A DNA stretch of 64,000 nt from Rhodopseudomonas sp. BR0M22 (GCF_010907035.1 NZ_QUMK01000004.1:46442-110441); one strand, 5' to 3'; counted from the stretch's first letter, positions 53,792-63,212 are shown. Translations and numbers: made by a program. The notes: generated from the letters alone by a model not told the origin.

Positions 53792-54631
53792 ATGGAGAGG
53801 TTGAAGACGTTCCTGCGTCACCCGACCGGCATGATCGGACTGGTGATCTTGATGGCCGTGGTGGTCCTCGCGGTGTTGGCGCCGACGCTGTTCCCGGACG
53901 ATCCGTGGGAGATGGTGGCGGCCCCGTTCCAGCCTCCGGCCAGCGAGGGGTTACCTCTCGGCTCGGACATGCTGGGCCGTAGCGTTGCGGCCGGCATAGC
54001 TTATGGCGCGCGGGTTTCGTTGACCATCGGCGTCGCATCGACGCTCGCGGCGTTGTGCATCGGTGTCACGATCGGTGCGATTGCCGGTTACTTCGGTGGC
54101 AAGGTCGACGATCTGATGATGCGCATCACCGAGCTGTTCCAGACCATTCCCGGTTTCGTTCTTGCGATCCTGCTGGTGGCCACCATCGGACCGACGCTCA
54201 CCAACGTCATCATCTCGATCGGTGCAGTGAGCTGGCCGCCGTTGGCGCGGCTGACGCGGGCGGAATTCATGCGGCTGCGGGGACGCGAATTCGTCCAGGC
54301 TGCTGTGTGCCAGGGACAGGCGCCCATGGTGGTGGCACTGCGCCACATTCTGCCCAACGCGATTTCGCCGATCATCGTCACCGGATCGCTGACGATCGCG
54401 ACCGCGATCCTGATCGAGAGCGCGCTCAGCTTCATGGGGCTGGGCGATCCCAATCTGATGTCGTGGGGGTTGATGATCGGCGCATCGCGCACGGTGATCC
54501 GTCAGGCGTGGTGGATGAGCATGTTTCCAGGCATCGCCATCGTGCTGACTGTGCTGGCGATCAATCTGGTCGGTGAGGGGCTCAACGATACCCTGAACCC
54601 GCGTATCTCGCGAAAGGCGCGCAAAGCATGA
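53792..54631 (+). CDS. Dipeptide-type ABC transporter permease (DppC-like)
   Basis: 279 residues. LGSDMLGRSVAAGIAYGARVSLTIG is the DppC N-terminal signature; the EAA loop is QAAVCQGQAPMVVALRHILPNAISPIIV. The usual second acidic residue of the loop is replaced (CQGQ where ARALG is common), a mild deviation. The next gene overlaps its stop by 4 nt. Confidence 0.9.
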   Translation: MERLKTFLRHPTGMIGLVILMAVVVLAVLAPTLFPDDPWEMVAAPFQPPASEGLPLGSDMLGRSVAAGIAYGARVSLTIGVASTLAALCIGVTIGAIAGYFGGKVDDLMMRITELFQTIPGFVLAILLVATIGPTLTNVIISIGAVSWPPLARLTRAEFMRLRGREFVQAAVCQGQAPMVVALRHILPNAISPIIVTGSLTIATAILIESALSFMGLGDPNLMSWGLMIGASRTVIRQAWWMSMFPGIAIVLTVLAINLVGEGLNDTLNPRISRKARKA

Positions 54632-56286
54632 ACGACGATATCCTGCTGGCCGTCGAGAATCTGTCGGTGGCGCTGCCGAAGGGCGGTGACCGTGGTCACG
54701 CAGTCGCGGACGTGTCGCTCAGCGTGCGGCGGAACGAGATCGTCTGCCTGGTCGGGGAATCCGGCTCGGGCAAGTCGATCACCGCCCATGCCGTGCTCGG
54801 GCTGTTGCCGTCCAACCTGTCGATCGGCGGCGGGGCCATCCGGTTCCGTGGCGCCGACATCGCACATGCGGACGAAGGCACGATGCGCGGCCTGCGCGGC
54901 GGCGCGATCTCGATGATCTTTCAGGAACCGCTGAGCGCGCTCAATCCGCTGGCGCGGGTCGGTGATCAGATCGCCGAAGCGATCGTGACCCACGCCAGTC
55001 CACGGCCGAGCCGCGCCGAGCTCGATGCGCGTGTGCTCGAGCTGATCGCTGCGGTCGGGCTGCCGGAGCCGGCGACCCTGGTCCGCAGCTATCCGTTCCA
55101 GCTCTCCGGCGGTCAGCGCCAGCGGGTGATGATCGCGATGGCGATGTCGAACAATCCGGCGCTGCTGCTTGCCGATGAGCCGACTACCGCACTCGACGTC
55201 ACCACGCAGAAGCAGATCTTGGCATTGATCCGCCGGCTGCAGGCCGAGCGCGGCATGGGCGTATTGTTCATCACCCACGATTTCGGCGTCGTCGCCGACA
55301 TCGCCGATCGGGTGGTGGTGATGCGGGGCGGCCGCGTCGTCGAGCAAGGCAGCGTCGACGAGGTGCTGCGACGGCCGAAGGACGATTACACCAAAGCGCT
55401 GATCGCGGCGGTGCCCGGCTCGCGTCCGGCCGCCGAACGGGATCGTCACCTCGACGGCGAGCCGCTGCTCGACGCCCGTGGGCTGAACAAGACCTTCGTC
55501 ACTGCGCAGGGGCTGTTCCGGCCGCATCGCACGGTGCCGGCGGTGCGCGATGTCGCGCTCAGCCTGCGCCCGCGCGAGACCGTCGCGGTGGTCGGCGAAT
55601 CCGGCTCCGGCAAATCGACGCTCGGCCGCATCATCATGCGTCTGGTCGAGCCGGACGCGGGCGCCGTCGAGTTCGCAGGCATGGACTTCCTCCAGCTTCG
55701 CGGCAGTCAGCTGCGAGCGATGCGGCGCAAGGTCCAGATCGTGTTCCAGGACCCGTTCGCCGCGCTCGACCCGCGGCAGAAAGTCGGCGACGCGATTGCG
55801 CGCGGACCCATGGCCTACGGCGTGCCTCCGGCGGAGGCGATCGCAGATGCCAAACGCCTGCTGGCGCGCGTCGGGCTGGAGGCCAGTGCGGCCGAGCGCT
55901 ATCCGCACGAATTCTCCGGTGGTCAGCGCCAGCGCATCTGCATCGCGCGCGCCCTGGCGCTGAAGCCGATGGTGCTGGTCGCCGACGAGGCGGTGTCGGC
56001 GCTCGACGTGTCTGTGCAGGCGCAAATCCTCGACCTGCTGGCGGAGCTGCGCGAGGAAATGAACCTTGCGATGCTGTTCATCACCCACGATCTGCGGGTC
56101 GCGGCGGAGATTGCCGACCGCATCGTGGTGATGCGCCGCGGCGAAATCGTCGAGCAGGGTGATACCAAATCGGTGTTCACCTCGCCGCAGCACCCCTACA
56201 CTCGGGCGCTGCTGGACGCCATTCCAGGCCGCAGCCTGTTCGCGGGCCCCGAGGCGGCGGCGACGCTGGACGTGATGACGGCATAA
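54628..56286 (+). CDS. Fused DppD-DppF-type ABC ATPase
   Basis: 552 residues with two complete ATPase domains. The first has [25 protein letters not shown] and [11 protein letters not shown]; the second [25 protein letters not shown] and [11 protein letters not shown]. The usual Pro of the second Walker B DEP is Ala (DEA), also seen in DppF proteins. Each domain ends with the oligopeptide-transporter extension near [13 protein letters not shown]. It powers the two permeases upstream as an internally fused heterodimer. Confidence 0.92.
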   Translation: MNDDILLAVENLSVALPKGGDRGHAVADVSLSVRRNEIVCLVGESGSGKSITAHAVLGLLPSNLSIGGGAIRFRGADIAHADEGTMRGLRGGAISMIFQEPLSALNPLARVGDQIAEAIVTHASPRPSRAELDARVLELIAAVGLPEPATLVRSYPFQLSGGQRQRVMIAMAMSNNPALLLADEPTTALDVTTQKQILALIRRLQAERGMGVLFITHDFGVVADIADRVVVMRGGRVVEQGSVDEVLRRPKDDYTKALIAAVPGSRPAAERDRHLDGEPLLDARGLNKTFVTAQGLFRPHRTVPAVRDVALSLRPRETVAVVGESGSGKSTLGRIIMRLVEPDAGAVEFAGMDFLQLRGSQLRAMRRKVQIVFQDPFAALDPRQKVGDAIARGPMAYGVPPAEAIADAKRLLARVGLEASAAERYPHEFSGGQRQRICIARALALKPMVLVADEAVSALDVSVQAQILDLLAELREEMNLAMLFITHDLRVAAEIADRIVVMRRGEIVEQGDTKSVFTSPQHPYTRALLDAIPGRSLFAGPEAAATLDVMTA

Positions 56287-56363
56287 TCGCGCGTGTGTGT
56301 CTGCGGGCAGCGGAGCTTGCTGGCAGACAAAACCGCGATCACGAATCCAACAGGGAACCAAGC

Positions 56364-57941
56364 ATGCGCGATTTTCACAAGACCGGCCGCTCGCTCGCGG
56401 TCGCGCAGAACGGCATGGCGGCGACGTCGCATCCGCGTGCGACCCTGGCGGCGATCGACATTCTGCGCCGCGGCGGCAATGCGATCGACGCCGCCGTGGC
56501 CGCAGTCGCGATCCAGGGCGTTGTCGAGCCGCAGATGACCGGCATCGGTGGTGATTGCTTCGCGCTGGTGGCGCTGGGCGGCGGCCGGCCGATCGCGCTG
56601 AACGGCTCCGGCCGCACCCCGGCCGGCACTGATGCGGAGAAATATGCGGGCGGCGAAGCGCGCGACATTCCGCCGACATCGCCCGAGGCCGTTACCATTC
56701 CGGGCGCGATCGATGCGTGGTGTACGTTGATCGAACGCCACGGCAGCCTGCCGCTGGCAGACGTGCTGGCGCCGGCGATCGAGGCCGCCGAGCAAGGCTT
56801 CTGCGTCACGCCGCGCGTTGCTTCCGACTGGCGCCGGTTTCGCGCGCGCGTCGAGATCGACCCGAACGCGGCGGCGCAGTTTCTGCCCGGCGGCCGCGTC
56901 CCTGAGATCGGCGATGTTCGCGCCCAACCGCGTCTCGGGGCGACGCTGCGCAAGATCGCACGCGAGGGCCGCGCCGGCTTCTACGAGGGCGAAGTTGCCG
57001 AAGAGATGGTCGCTGTGCTGCGGAAGCTCGGCGGCGCGCACAGCATGGATGATTTTGCAGCGCATCGCTGCGAGCATGTGACGCCGATCTCAGCCGATTA
57101 TCGCGGCTTCACCGTGATGGAATGTCCGCCGAACGGGCAGGGGCTCGCGGCGCTGATGATCCTGCGTGTGCTCGAAGGCTTCGACGTCGGCAAGCTGAAC
57201 GACGCCGACCGGATTCATCTGCTCGCGGAGGCGACCAAGGCGGCTTATGCGACCCGTGATGCGTATTTCTGCGATCCGGCGATCACTCCGCTCGAGCCCG
57301 CGCGGTTCTTGTCGGACGCGGTGATTAGCAAGATCCGGCAAGCAATCAGCATGGATCGCGCCGGTGAGGCGCAGCCGTGGCTCGACACCGAACATCGCGA
57401 CACGGTCTATGTCACCGTGGTCGACCGCGATCTGAACGCGGTGTCGCTGATCAACTCGATCTTCTCGCCGTTCGGCAGCGGTATCTACGCGCCGAATTCG
57501 GGCGTGCTGCTGCACAATCGCGGCTGGAGCTTCCGTGCCAAGCCGGGCCATCCCAACTCGCTGGCGCCTCGTAAGCGGCCGATGCACACGATCATTCCCG
57601 GCATGCTGATGCAGGGCGATGAGGCGGTGATGCCGTTCGGCGTGATGGGCGGCCATTATCAGGCCGCCGGGCACGCGAACTTCCTTTCCAACGTGCTCGA
57701 CCTCGGTCTCGACATTCAGGCTGCCGCAGAACGACCGCGGAGCTTCTGCTTCGACGGAGAGCTGACGCTCGAGACCACGATCAGCCGAGACGTCCACGAT
57801 GAGATGCTGCGCCGCGGCCACACCGTGCGCTGGGCCGAGCAAGCGATCGGCGGCTGCCAGGCGATCCGGATCGATCGTGCGCGTGGCGTTCTGCTCGGTG
57901 CGTCCGACCATCGCAAGGACGGCGTCGCACTCGGATACTGA
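56364..57941 (+). CDS. ggt: Gamma-glutamyltransferase, cytoplasmic form
   Basis: 525 residues, Ntn-hydrolase made as a precursor. The autocatalytic nucleophile is Thr347 in [11 protein letters not shown], and the gamma-glutamyl pocket motifs GSGIY and [10 protein letters not shown] follow. There is no signal peptide, unlike classical periplasmic GGT, so it should act on imported gamma-glutamyl compounds. The ATG at 56364 is chosen over an upstream ATG at 56295 because the conserved N-terminus begins there. It is 77 nt after the ATPase gene. Confidence 0.9.
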   Translation: MRDFHKTGRSLAVAQNGMAATSHPRATLAAIDILRRGGNAIDAAVAAVAIQGVVEPQMTGIGGDCFALVALGGGRPIALNGSGRTPAGTDAEKYAGGEARDIPPTSPEAVTIPGAIDAWCTLIERHGSLPLADVLAPAIEAAEQGFCVTPRVASDWRRFRARVEIDPNAAAQFLPGGRVPEIGDVRAQPRLGATLRKIAREGRAGFYEGEVAEEMVAVLRKLGGAHSMDDFAAHRCEHVTPISADYRGFTVMECPPNGQGLAALMILRVLEGFDVGKLNDADRIHLLAEATKAAYATRDAYFCDPAITPLEPARFLSDAVISKIRQAISMDRAGEAQPWLDTEHRDTVYVTVVDRDLNAVSLINSIFSPFGSGIYAPNSGVLLHNRGWSFRAKPGHPNSLAPRKRPMHTIIPGMLMQGDEAVMPFGVMGGHYQAAGHANFLSNVLDLGLDIQAAAERPRSFCFDGELTLETTISRDVHDEMLRRGHTVRWAEQAIGGCQAIRIDRARGVLLGASDHRKDGVALGY

Positions 57942-58000
57942 GACCAGCGAGGTAGGGACCGCGATCGGCCCCATAGCCTTTCGGGGCTGACGGACATACA

Positions 58001-58027
58001 GCGGCCCGATTTATTCAATCGGGCCGC
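58001..58027 (+). terminator. Inverted repeat after ggt
   Basis: GCGGCCCGATT-TATTC-AATCGGGCCGC, a perfect 11-bp stem with a 5-nt loop, 60 nt after the ggt stop. No T-run follows. It may terminate or protect the long upstream transcript. Confidence 0.5.
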
Positions 58028-58163
58028 ATCGGTCCCGCATTGTCTCGACCCAATTTCCGCCCAGAAAAGCCATGATTTCTGAGCATTCGGCACGGGTGCA
58101 GGCGGGGCGTCTTGATGCGACGCCCGGCCATGCTGAGCCGCGCGTCGGAGGCGATGGGTTGGA

Positions 58164-59240
58164 ATGCGAATTTTCTCGAAGATCGCGATCTGCGCGGCCG
58201 CATCGGCTGTGATCGCACTTGCCCCCGGCGCGGCCGATGCGCGGGGCTGGGACACCGTGCATCGCTTCGTGCACAGGACAGGCAAGTGCGGTGCGGGCAA
58301 AGAGGTGCTGGCGTCGCTGTATACGATCGGTACGCGGACGAGCAGCGGCGAACCGATGAACCATGACGGTCTGACCGCGGCCTCCCACGAATATCCCCTC
58401 GGCACCACCGTCGTGGTCACCAACCCGGCGAATGGTCGAAGCTGCAGCATTCGGGTCAACGACCGCGGCCCCTACGGCAAGCCGCGAGATCTCGGCGTGA
58501 AGATCGACTTCACCCTCGGCTCAGCACGGTGCCTCGGCATGCGCAGCACGCAGTATGTCTGCCTGCCGGGGGAGGAGCCGGTCGAGATCGCCGGCATACC
58601 GCTGGTAATCGATGGCAATACGGTCGAAATCAGCGGCAGGAAAATTCGGCTGCAGGGGATCGACGCGCCGGAAACGGACCAGATTTGCGTCGACGAGAAG
58701 GGCACAGGCTGGACCTGCGGTCTTGCCGCGCGTGACGAACTCGCCAAGCGCTTCGGCGACAAGCCATGGACCTGCCAGGTGGCGGGGCACGACAAATACG
58801 GCCGGTCGCTCGGAAGCTGCGCCGTGAAGGAGGAGAGCGTCGAAGAATGGATGGTGCGCTCCGGCTGGGCCGTATCGCTCGTTCGCACGGCCCGCACCTA
58901 TGAGGCCGCCGAAGTCATCGCCCGGGACGCGCAATCCGGCCTGTGGTCAGGCGCTTTCATCATGCCGTCCGATTGGCGGAATCGAAACCAGAAGACCACC
59001 ATCGTCGGGGTCGCCAACGTGCCGAGCAGCGCGCTGGAAATCCTGCGCGGCACAGCATCTGTTGCCGAAGCGCCGTCGCCGGAATGCGCCATCAAGGGGA
59101 CTATCGCCAAGGGCGGCCAATGCACTTACCAGCAGCCAGGCAGTCGTCTCTACGCGAAGCTGAAGATGGGCCCGGGCAAGCGCTGGTTCTGCAGCGTCAA
59201 GGAAGCCGAGGGGGCGGGGTGCCGGGCCGTCAAGAAGTGA
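58164..59240 (+). CDS. Secreted RlpA-type double-psi barrel fused to a staphylococcal-nuclease domain
   Basis: 358 residues. A signal peptide (1-26) is followed by a double-psi beta-barrel (about 47-125: LTAASHEYPLGTTVVVTN, RVNDRGPYGKPRDLG), as in the lytic transglycosylase RlpA, then a thermonuclease domain (about 145-265). The latter has Arg162, Asp167 and Glu170 in IRLQGIDAPE and Arg214 in KYGRSLG. In RlpA the motif is T-A-A-H; here it is TAASH, so the catalytic His is replaced by Ser74 or shifted by one. Asp100 is kept. A Cys-rich C-terminal cap (about 305-358) is unassigned. Likely periplasmic. Confidence 0.85.
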   Translation: MRIFSKIAICAAASAVIALAPGAADARGWDTVHRFVHRTGKCGAGKEVLASLYTIGTRTSSGEPMNHDGLTAASHEYPLGTTVVVTNPANGRSCSIRVNDRGPYGKPRDLGVKIDFTLGSARCLGMRSTQYVCLPGEEPVEIAGIPLVIDGNTVEISGRKIRLQGIDAPETDQICVDEKGTGWTCGLAARDELAKRFGDKPWTCQVAGHDKYGRSLGSCAVKEESVEEWMVRSGWAVSLVRTARTYEAAEVIARDAQSGLWSGAFIMPSDWRNRNQKTTIVGVANVPSSALEILRGTASVAEAPSPECAIKGTIAKGGQCTYQQPGSRLYAKLKMGPGKRWFCSVKEAEGAGCRAVKK

Positions 59241-59278
59241 GCCGTCCCTAACCGGTCGGGCTTTTATTGCTTGAAGGC

Positions 59279-61381
59279 TTAGCGGTCTCCAACTCGGGGG
59301 ACTGCAACCCTCGGCAGGGTATTTCTGAGGGCGTTCAGCAGGATTCCGATCGTCGTGCCGTTGTGCAGGACGGCGGTGGTGATCGGTGCCAGCACGCCCA
59401 TTGCTGCGAGCCCGAGGATCGTGGTGTTGAGGCCCACCGTCAGTTTGTAGTTGCTGGCGATCCGCGCCATCGCGCGATTGGCAAGTTCCTTGGCGTCCGC
59501 GACGCGGTCGACGCCGTCTTCGAGCAGGGCGATGTCGGCGGTGAGCCGCGCGATGTCCGCCCCCTTGTGCATGGCGATGCCGACATGGGCGCCGGCCAGC
59601 GCCGGCGCGTCGTTGATGCCGTCGCCGACGAACGCAATCTTGGCGCCCTTGGCATTCAGGTCGGCGATGATTGCGGCCTTGTCGGTCGGCAGCAGCTCGG
59701 CATGAAAGCCGTCGAGCCCGAGCTCTTGCGCCATTTCGGCGGCGCGGTCGCGGTGATCGCCGGTCAGCAGCAGAATGCGCTTGGCGCCGGCGCGGCGCAG
59801 CCGTGCGATGGTCGCGGCGCTGGTCGGGCGGACCGTGTCTTTCAGTCCGAGGACGCCGAGCAGACGGCCGCCGAAGCCGATGAACAGCAGCGTCTTGCCT
59901 TCGCGATACAGACGATCGATCGGATCTCGATAGGGCGCGATATCGACGCCTTCGTCCTCTTCGACGAAATGGCGCGAGCCGACGACGATGCGCTCACCAT
60001 TGATGACGCTGGCGACGCCGTGGGCCACGATGAATTCGACCTCCGCATGATCGAAATGATGGCCGTGCCGCGCCTTGGCGGCATTCACGACTGCGAGTGC
60101 CAAGGGATGGAAGTAGTGTTCTTCGACCGAGGCGGCCATGTAGATCAGGTCGTCGGCACTGTAGGCGGAGTCGAAGGTGATCGAGTCCGTCACCTCCAAG
60201 GTGCCGCTGGTTAGCGTTCCAGTTTTGTCGAAGATGAAGGTGTCGGCCTGGGCGAGGCGTTCGAGCGCGCTCGCGCCCTTGACCAGAATGCCGATCCGGC
60301 CGGCGTGATACATCGCGGATTTGAACGCGACCGGCGTCGCCAGCTTCAGTGCGCAGGAATAGTCCGCCTGCAGCACCGAGGCGGCCGAGCGCCAGTCGCC
60401 GGTGAGCAGAACGGAGAAGCCGGCGAGCTTCAGCACGGTGGGCACCAGTCGATCGGCGAGGCGAGCGGCCTCGATCTGTGCCTCGCTTTTCGCGGTCAGC
60501 GATTGTTCGACATAGTCGGCGATCCGCGCGGCGGCGGTCCGGCGACCGACCTGCTCGGCATAGATCGTCAGGCGACCGTCCTCCAGCATGGTGCCGGACA
60601 GAACCTTGCAGCCGCGGCTCTTGACGACCGGCGCGCTCTCGCCGGTCATCGCCGCCTCATTGACGGTGGCTTCGCCGGACAGAACTGTGCCGTCGACCGG
60701 AACGACCGCGCCGGCGCCGACCACCACGGCATCACCGGCCGCCACCGCGTCGGCGGAGATCTGAACTTCGACGCCGTCGCGCAGAACCCAGACGCCGTCG
60801 CCGGTCGGGCGCAGCAGGTGTTTGAGCAGATCGTCGGAGCGGCGGGCGATGGAGTCTTCGATCGCTTCGCCGAGCGCCAGGATGAACGTCGTGGTGTTGG
60901 CGGCGACGAAGTCGGAGCGCGCCAGCGAGATCGACACCGCCATCGCCTCCAGCACGTGGCTGGTGACGCCATGGGTTCGAAGATCGGCCGCCGCGTGACG
61001 TAGCAGCGGCAGCGCGGCGGCGAGGCTGACGGGGAGGCGAGCCGGCATCGGCAGCGTGCTGGTCCCGAGCAGAACGGCGAGTGTCGCGGCGACGTCCGAA
61101 CCGCCGTCGTCGTTTCGCGGATTTGTGACTGCCTCCGATGCCCCAAGGCCCGCAATCGTCGCGACGATGGTGTCGGAGTCTGTGTGGGCCGGATCGAAAC
61201 AGACGATCAGCGACGCGGCGCGCGGATTGACGCGCGCCGACGTCACGCCGTCGATCAGCCTTACGATGCCGGCGAGGAGAGCGGCGTCGGATGTCTTGGA
61301 GCGGCGCCGATAGCGCAGGCGGATGCGGCCGGGCAGGCGGTGAACGACCTCGACTGCCGACAGCCACCGGTTATCGGTCAT
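59279..61381 (-). CDS. fezB: P1B-type metal ATPase of a putative ferrosome cluster
   Basis: 700 residues. An N-terminal HMA-like domain starts VVHRLPGRIRLRYRRRS. Core motifs are MTGESAPVV (actuator, 245-253), FDKTGTLTSG with phosphorylated Asp385, the HP motif in EEHYFHPLAL, and VGDGINDAPAL. The transmembrane metal motif is YSCALKLATP (341-350) instead of C-P-C, which sets it apart from copper or zinc/cadmium exporters. Together with the five small genes upstream it matches FezB, the P1B-6 ATPase of ferrosomes, which are membrane-bounded iron-phosphate stores known in R. palustris. The ATG overlaps the previous stop (ATGA). Confidence 0.8.
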   Translation of the reverse strand: MTDNRWLSAVEVVHRLPGRIRLRYRRRSKTSDAALLAGIVRLIDGVTSARVNPRAASLIVCFDPAHTDSDTIVATIAGLGASEAVTNPRNDDGGSDVAATLAVLLGTSTLPMPARLPVSLAAALPLLRHAAADLRTHGVTSHVLEAMAVSISLARSDFVAANTTTFILALGEAIEDSIARRSDDLLKHLLRPTGDGVWVLRDGVEVQISADAVAAGDAVVVGAGAVVPVDGTVLSGEATVNEAAMTGESAPVVKSRGCKVLSGTMLEDGRLTIYAEQVGRRTAAARIADYVEQSLTAKSEAQIEAARLADRLVPTVLKLAGFSVLLTGDWRSAASVLQADYSCALKLATPVAFKSAMYHAGRIGILVKGASALERLAQADTFIFDKTGTLTSGTLEVTDSITFDSAYSADDLIYMAASVEEHYFHPLALAVVNAAKARHGHHFDHAEVEFIVAHGVASVINGERIVVGSRHFVEEDEGVDIAPYRDPIDRLYREGKTLLFIGFGGRLLGVLGLKDTVRPTSAATIARLRRAGAKRILLLTGDHRDRAAEMAQELGLDGFHAELLPTDKAAIIADLNAKGAKIAFVGDGINDAPALAGAHVGIAMHKGADIARLTADIALLEDGVDRVADAKELANRAMARIASNYKLTVGLNTTILGLAAMGVLAPITTAVLHNGTTIGILLNALRNTLPRVAVPRVGDR

Positions 61382-61716
61382 ACGGTGCCGCTCTGCTCGG
61401 CCTCGACTTCCGCACTGAGGTCGGCGAACTGTTCCTTCAGCTCGGCGACGCTTCCCATCATATTGGCGTAGGCTTTGATCGCGCCCTTGAACAGCTTGCT
61501 GCGTAGTTCCTCTTCGGAGAGCACGTAGGCCGCGAGGCCGCCGATCAGCAGTCCGAGCAGAAACTGCTCGTTGCGGCCTTTGGGCAGCAGCCCGCCGAGA
61601 TTGCCGAGCATTCCTTGCCGCTGGCGGTTGCCGGCGAGGGTGAGTTGTCCGGCGAGCAACTGCTCGATCTCGCGACGCTTCAGGCCCTTGCCGCGCTTTC
61701 CCTTCTTCTTAGCCAA
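61378..61716 (-). CDS. Small basic-hydrophobic protein, putative ferrosome-associated
   Basis: 112 residues from a TTG start preceded by GAGGAGA. A Lys/Gly-rich basic N-terminus (KKKGKRGKGLKRRE) precedes one membrane segment (FLLGLLIGGLAAYVLS) and a C-terminal amphipathic helix SVAELKEQFADLSAEVEAE. It starts 8 nt before the upstream stop and overlaps fezB by 4 nt, so its synthesis is tied to both. The fold suggests a membrane-lining or scaffold protein; no enzyme motif is present. Confidence 0.7.
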   Translation of the reverse strand: MAKKKGKRGKGLKRREIEQLLAGQLTLAGNRQRQGMLGNLGGLLPKGRNEQFLLGLLIGGLAAYVLSEEELRSKLFKGAIKAYANMMGSVAELKEQFADLSAEVEAEQSGTV

Positions 61717-62050
61717 GTCCAATCTCCTCGGAAGTTTCGGTCGCGGCCGCCAATTCGGTCGCCAAGAGAGTTTCCAGAGCCAGGGCGCCGAGCGCCCCGC
61801 CAGCGAGCGCGCTGAGTGCGCCGAAATAGTCCTGGTCGCGCATGCTTTCGGCGACGGCTGCGCCGGCCGCCAGCGCCACGCCGCCCTGCAACGCCTGGCG
61901 CAGCAGTTTGCGGCCATGAGGCTTACCGGAGGTGCGGCTGTCCTGGATTGCGGCGAGCAGGCCCGCGGCGATCATGCCGCGAGTGAAGTTGGTAGTGATT
62001 TCCTCAGCAGCGAGCGGCGCCGCGCGTGCTTTCGCCTTACGCTTTTTCAT
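61709..62050 (-). CDS. Small Gly/Ala-rich membrane protein, putative ferrosome-associated
   Basis: 113 residues. A basic start MKKRKAKARAA is followed by two Gly/Ala-rich hydrophobic segments: GGVALAAGAAVAES and SALAGGALGALALETLLATEL, glycine-zipper-like sequences suited to packing in curved membranes. The start at 62050 lies inside the upstream gene's 3' end (14-nt overlap). No known family assigned; the coupling places it in the cluster. Confidence 0.65.
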   Translation of the reverse strand: MKKRKAKARAAPLAAEEITTNFTRGMIAAGLLAAIQDSRTSGKPHGRKLLRQALQGGVALAAGAAVAESMRDQDYFGALSALAGGALGALALETLLATELAAATETSEEIGLG

Positions 62051-62360
62051 TCGGGGCAGTCTCGTCGGCGGACGGGGCTGGTGTGATCTCTGCTGCCGCC
62101 GCGTTCGGCGCAGCGTCGGTCGCTGCTTCGTTACCATCCGTGGTGGTCGACAGTTTCGACCGGAGCGCGGCGCTGGATTTCTCGACAGCGCTGAGGCCGG
62201 AGACGGTCGCCTCGCGCAGTTCCTCGCCGGCCTTGTCCAGTCCGCTGCGGGCTTTCTGGGCAAACGATTTAACGGCTTCCGGCGCTTTGGCCTGCTTCAG
62301 CAGGTGCACGCCGACGACGCCCACAAGAATACCGGACGCAAATCGCAGAAGTGGGAGCAT
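62037..62360 (-). CDS. Small membrane-anchored helical protein, DUF1490-like layout
   Basis: 107 residues. One N-terminal membrane segment (LLRFASGILVGVVGVHLL), then an amphipathic helix KAPEAVKSFAQKARSGLDKAGEELREA and an Ala/Pro/Glu/Thr tail. The anchor-helix layout resembles DUF1490 proteins encoded beside the mycobacterial CtpC ATPase, which would fit a partner of a P1B ATPase; similarity is by layout, not strict identity. Confidence 0.65.
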   Translation of the reverse strand: MLPLLRFASGILVGVVGVHLLKQAKAPEAVKSFAQKARSGLDKAGEELREATVSGLSAVEKSSAALRSKLSTTTDGNEAATDAAPNAAAAEITPAPSADETAPNEKA

Positions 62361-62377
62361 GATGAAATCCTTCCGAA

Positions 62378-62710
62378 CTATGAGCCGGCCAACAGGCCGT
62401 GCAGATTGTTGCGCAGCGTTTCGCCCTCCGGCGTCGTGTCGCCCGAGACGAAGTCGCGCCAGGCGGAGGGCGGAATTCCGGATGGGTCGTATTCGACCAC
62501 GCAGGATCGCGCGAGCGGGTTCAGGCTGATCGAGCGGATGCCGTCCATCTTCGCCAGCGCTTTGCCGAACCGCTTCGCTTCGTCCGCCATCGCGATCAGC
62601 TCGCCGTCGAGCGGGACCTTCAGTTTGAGGCGGATGCGACCGGGCAGGTGGTGCGCAATCTCGAGGTGATGCGTGAAGCGCAGAAGGCCTGCGGCGGAAG
62701 CTTCAGACAC
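62378..62710 (-). CDS. HMA-like protein with LPGRIRL motif, putative ferrosome-associated
   Basis: 110 residues from a GTG start 7 nt after the upstream stop. THHLEIAHHLPGRIRLKLKVP begins a ferredoxin-like domain of the HMA_2 type that lacks the Cys pair of metallochaperones; FGKALAKMDGIRSISLNPLARSCVVEYDP completes the beta-alpha-beta pattern. The same motif opens fezB and the first gene of the unit. The start site is weak (no clear Shine-Dalgarno), implying re-initiation after the upstream gene. Confidence 0.7.
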   Translation of the reverse strand: MSEASAAGLLRFTHHLEIAHHLPGRIRLKLKVPLDGELIAMADEAKRFGKALAKMDGIRSISLNPLARSCVVEYDPSGIPPSAWRDFVSGDTTPEGETLRNNLHGLLAGS

Positions 62711-62717
62711 GGACGAC

Positions 62718-63212
62718 CTAACGGAATGTGCGGCGCCAATGCACCGCGAGGTGGGTGAGGGTCGCCGCGATGGCGACGATGCCCATCTGAGCATGCAGTT
62801 TGCGGCTGACGCCGAGTGCCGCGACGGTGCCGGCCATGCCGGCGAGCGCGCCGATTTTGGCGACGCGATTGATCGTCGACCGGGTCTGTGCCCGGCGCCG
62901 CAGACGGGCGATTGGGTCGGTGGCCGCGACCTCAGCATCGGCGGCTGGCGGATTCTGCGGCCCATCTGACGCCATCGTGGGCCACATCGCTGCGACCTCG
63001 GCACGGATGCGCGCTTCCATCTCCGTATCGGCTGGATCATACCGCAGCAGGAACGAGCCGACGGCCGGATTGCCATCCACCGCGACCAGCGCGCGCAGCT
63101 TATCGTCGAGTGCGGCATAACGGGAGCGGTCCCGCAGCATGCGATGCCGTAACCGAATTCGCCCCGGCAGGACTGAGACGAAGGCTGCAGCGGGATCGTT
63201 CGGTCGCGTCAT
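62718..63212 (-). CDS. HMA-like membrane protein, first gene of the putative ferrosome operon
   Basis: 164 residues. Residues about 13-65 form an HMA_2-like domain (SVLPGRIRLRHRML...VDGNPAVGSFLLRYDP), an Ala/Pro linker follows, and the C-terminus holds two hydrophobic segments (VAKIGALAGMAGTVAALGVS and GIVAIAATLTHLAVHW). This combination resembles the FezC-type proteins reported from ferrosome clusters, though that naming is from memory. FixK-like boxes lie upstream. Confidence 0.7.
   Translation of the reverse strand: MTRPNDPAAAFVSVLPGRIRLRHRMLRDRSRYAALDDKLRALVAVDGNPAVGSFLLRYDPADTEMEARIRAEVAAMWPTMASDGPQNPPAADAEVAATDPIARLRRRAQTRSTINRVAKIGALAGMAGTVAALGVSRKLHAQMGIVAIAATLTHLAVHWRRTFR

Noticed and set aside
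54502..56679. A 725-codon minus-strand frame across the peptide transporter ATPase
   Set aside because: It mirrors the codon pattern of the plus-strand genes, is Arg/His-rich and has no recognisable fold.
59241..59278. Rho-independent terminator between the RlpA-nuclease gene and fezB
   Set aside because: A TTTT run follows CGGTCGGGC but the possible stem is only three or four base pairs.
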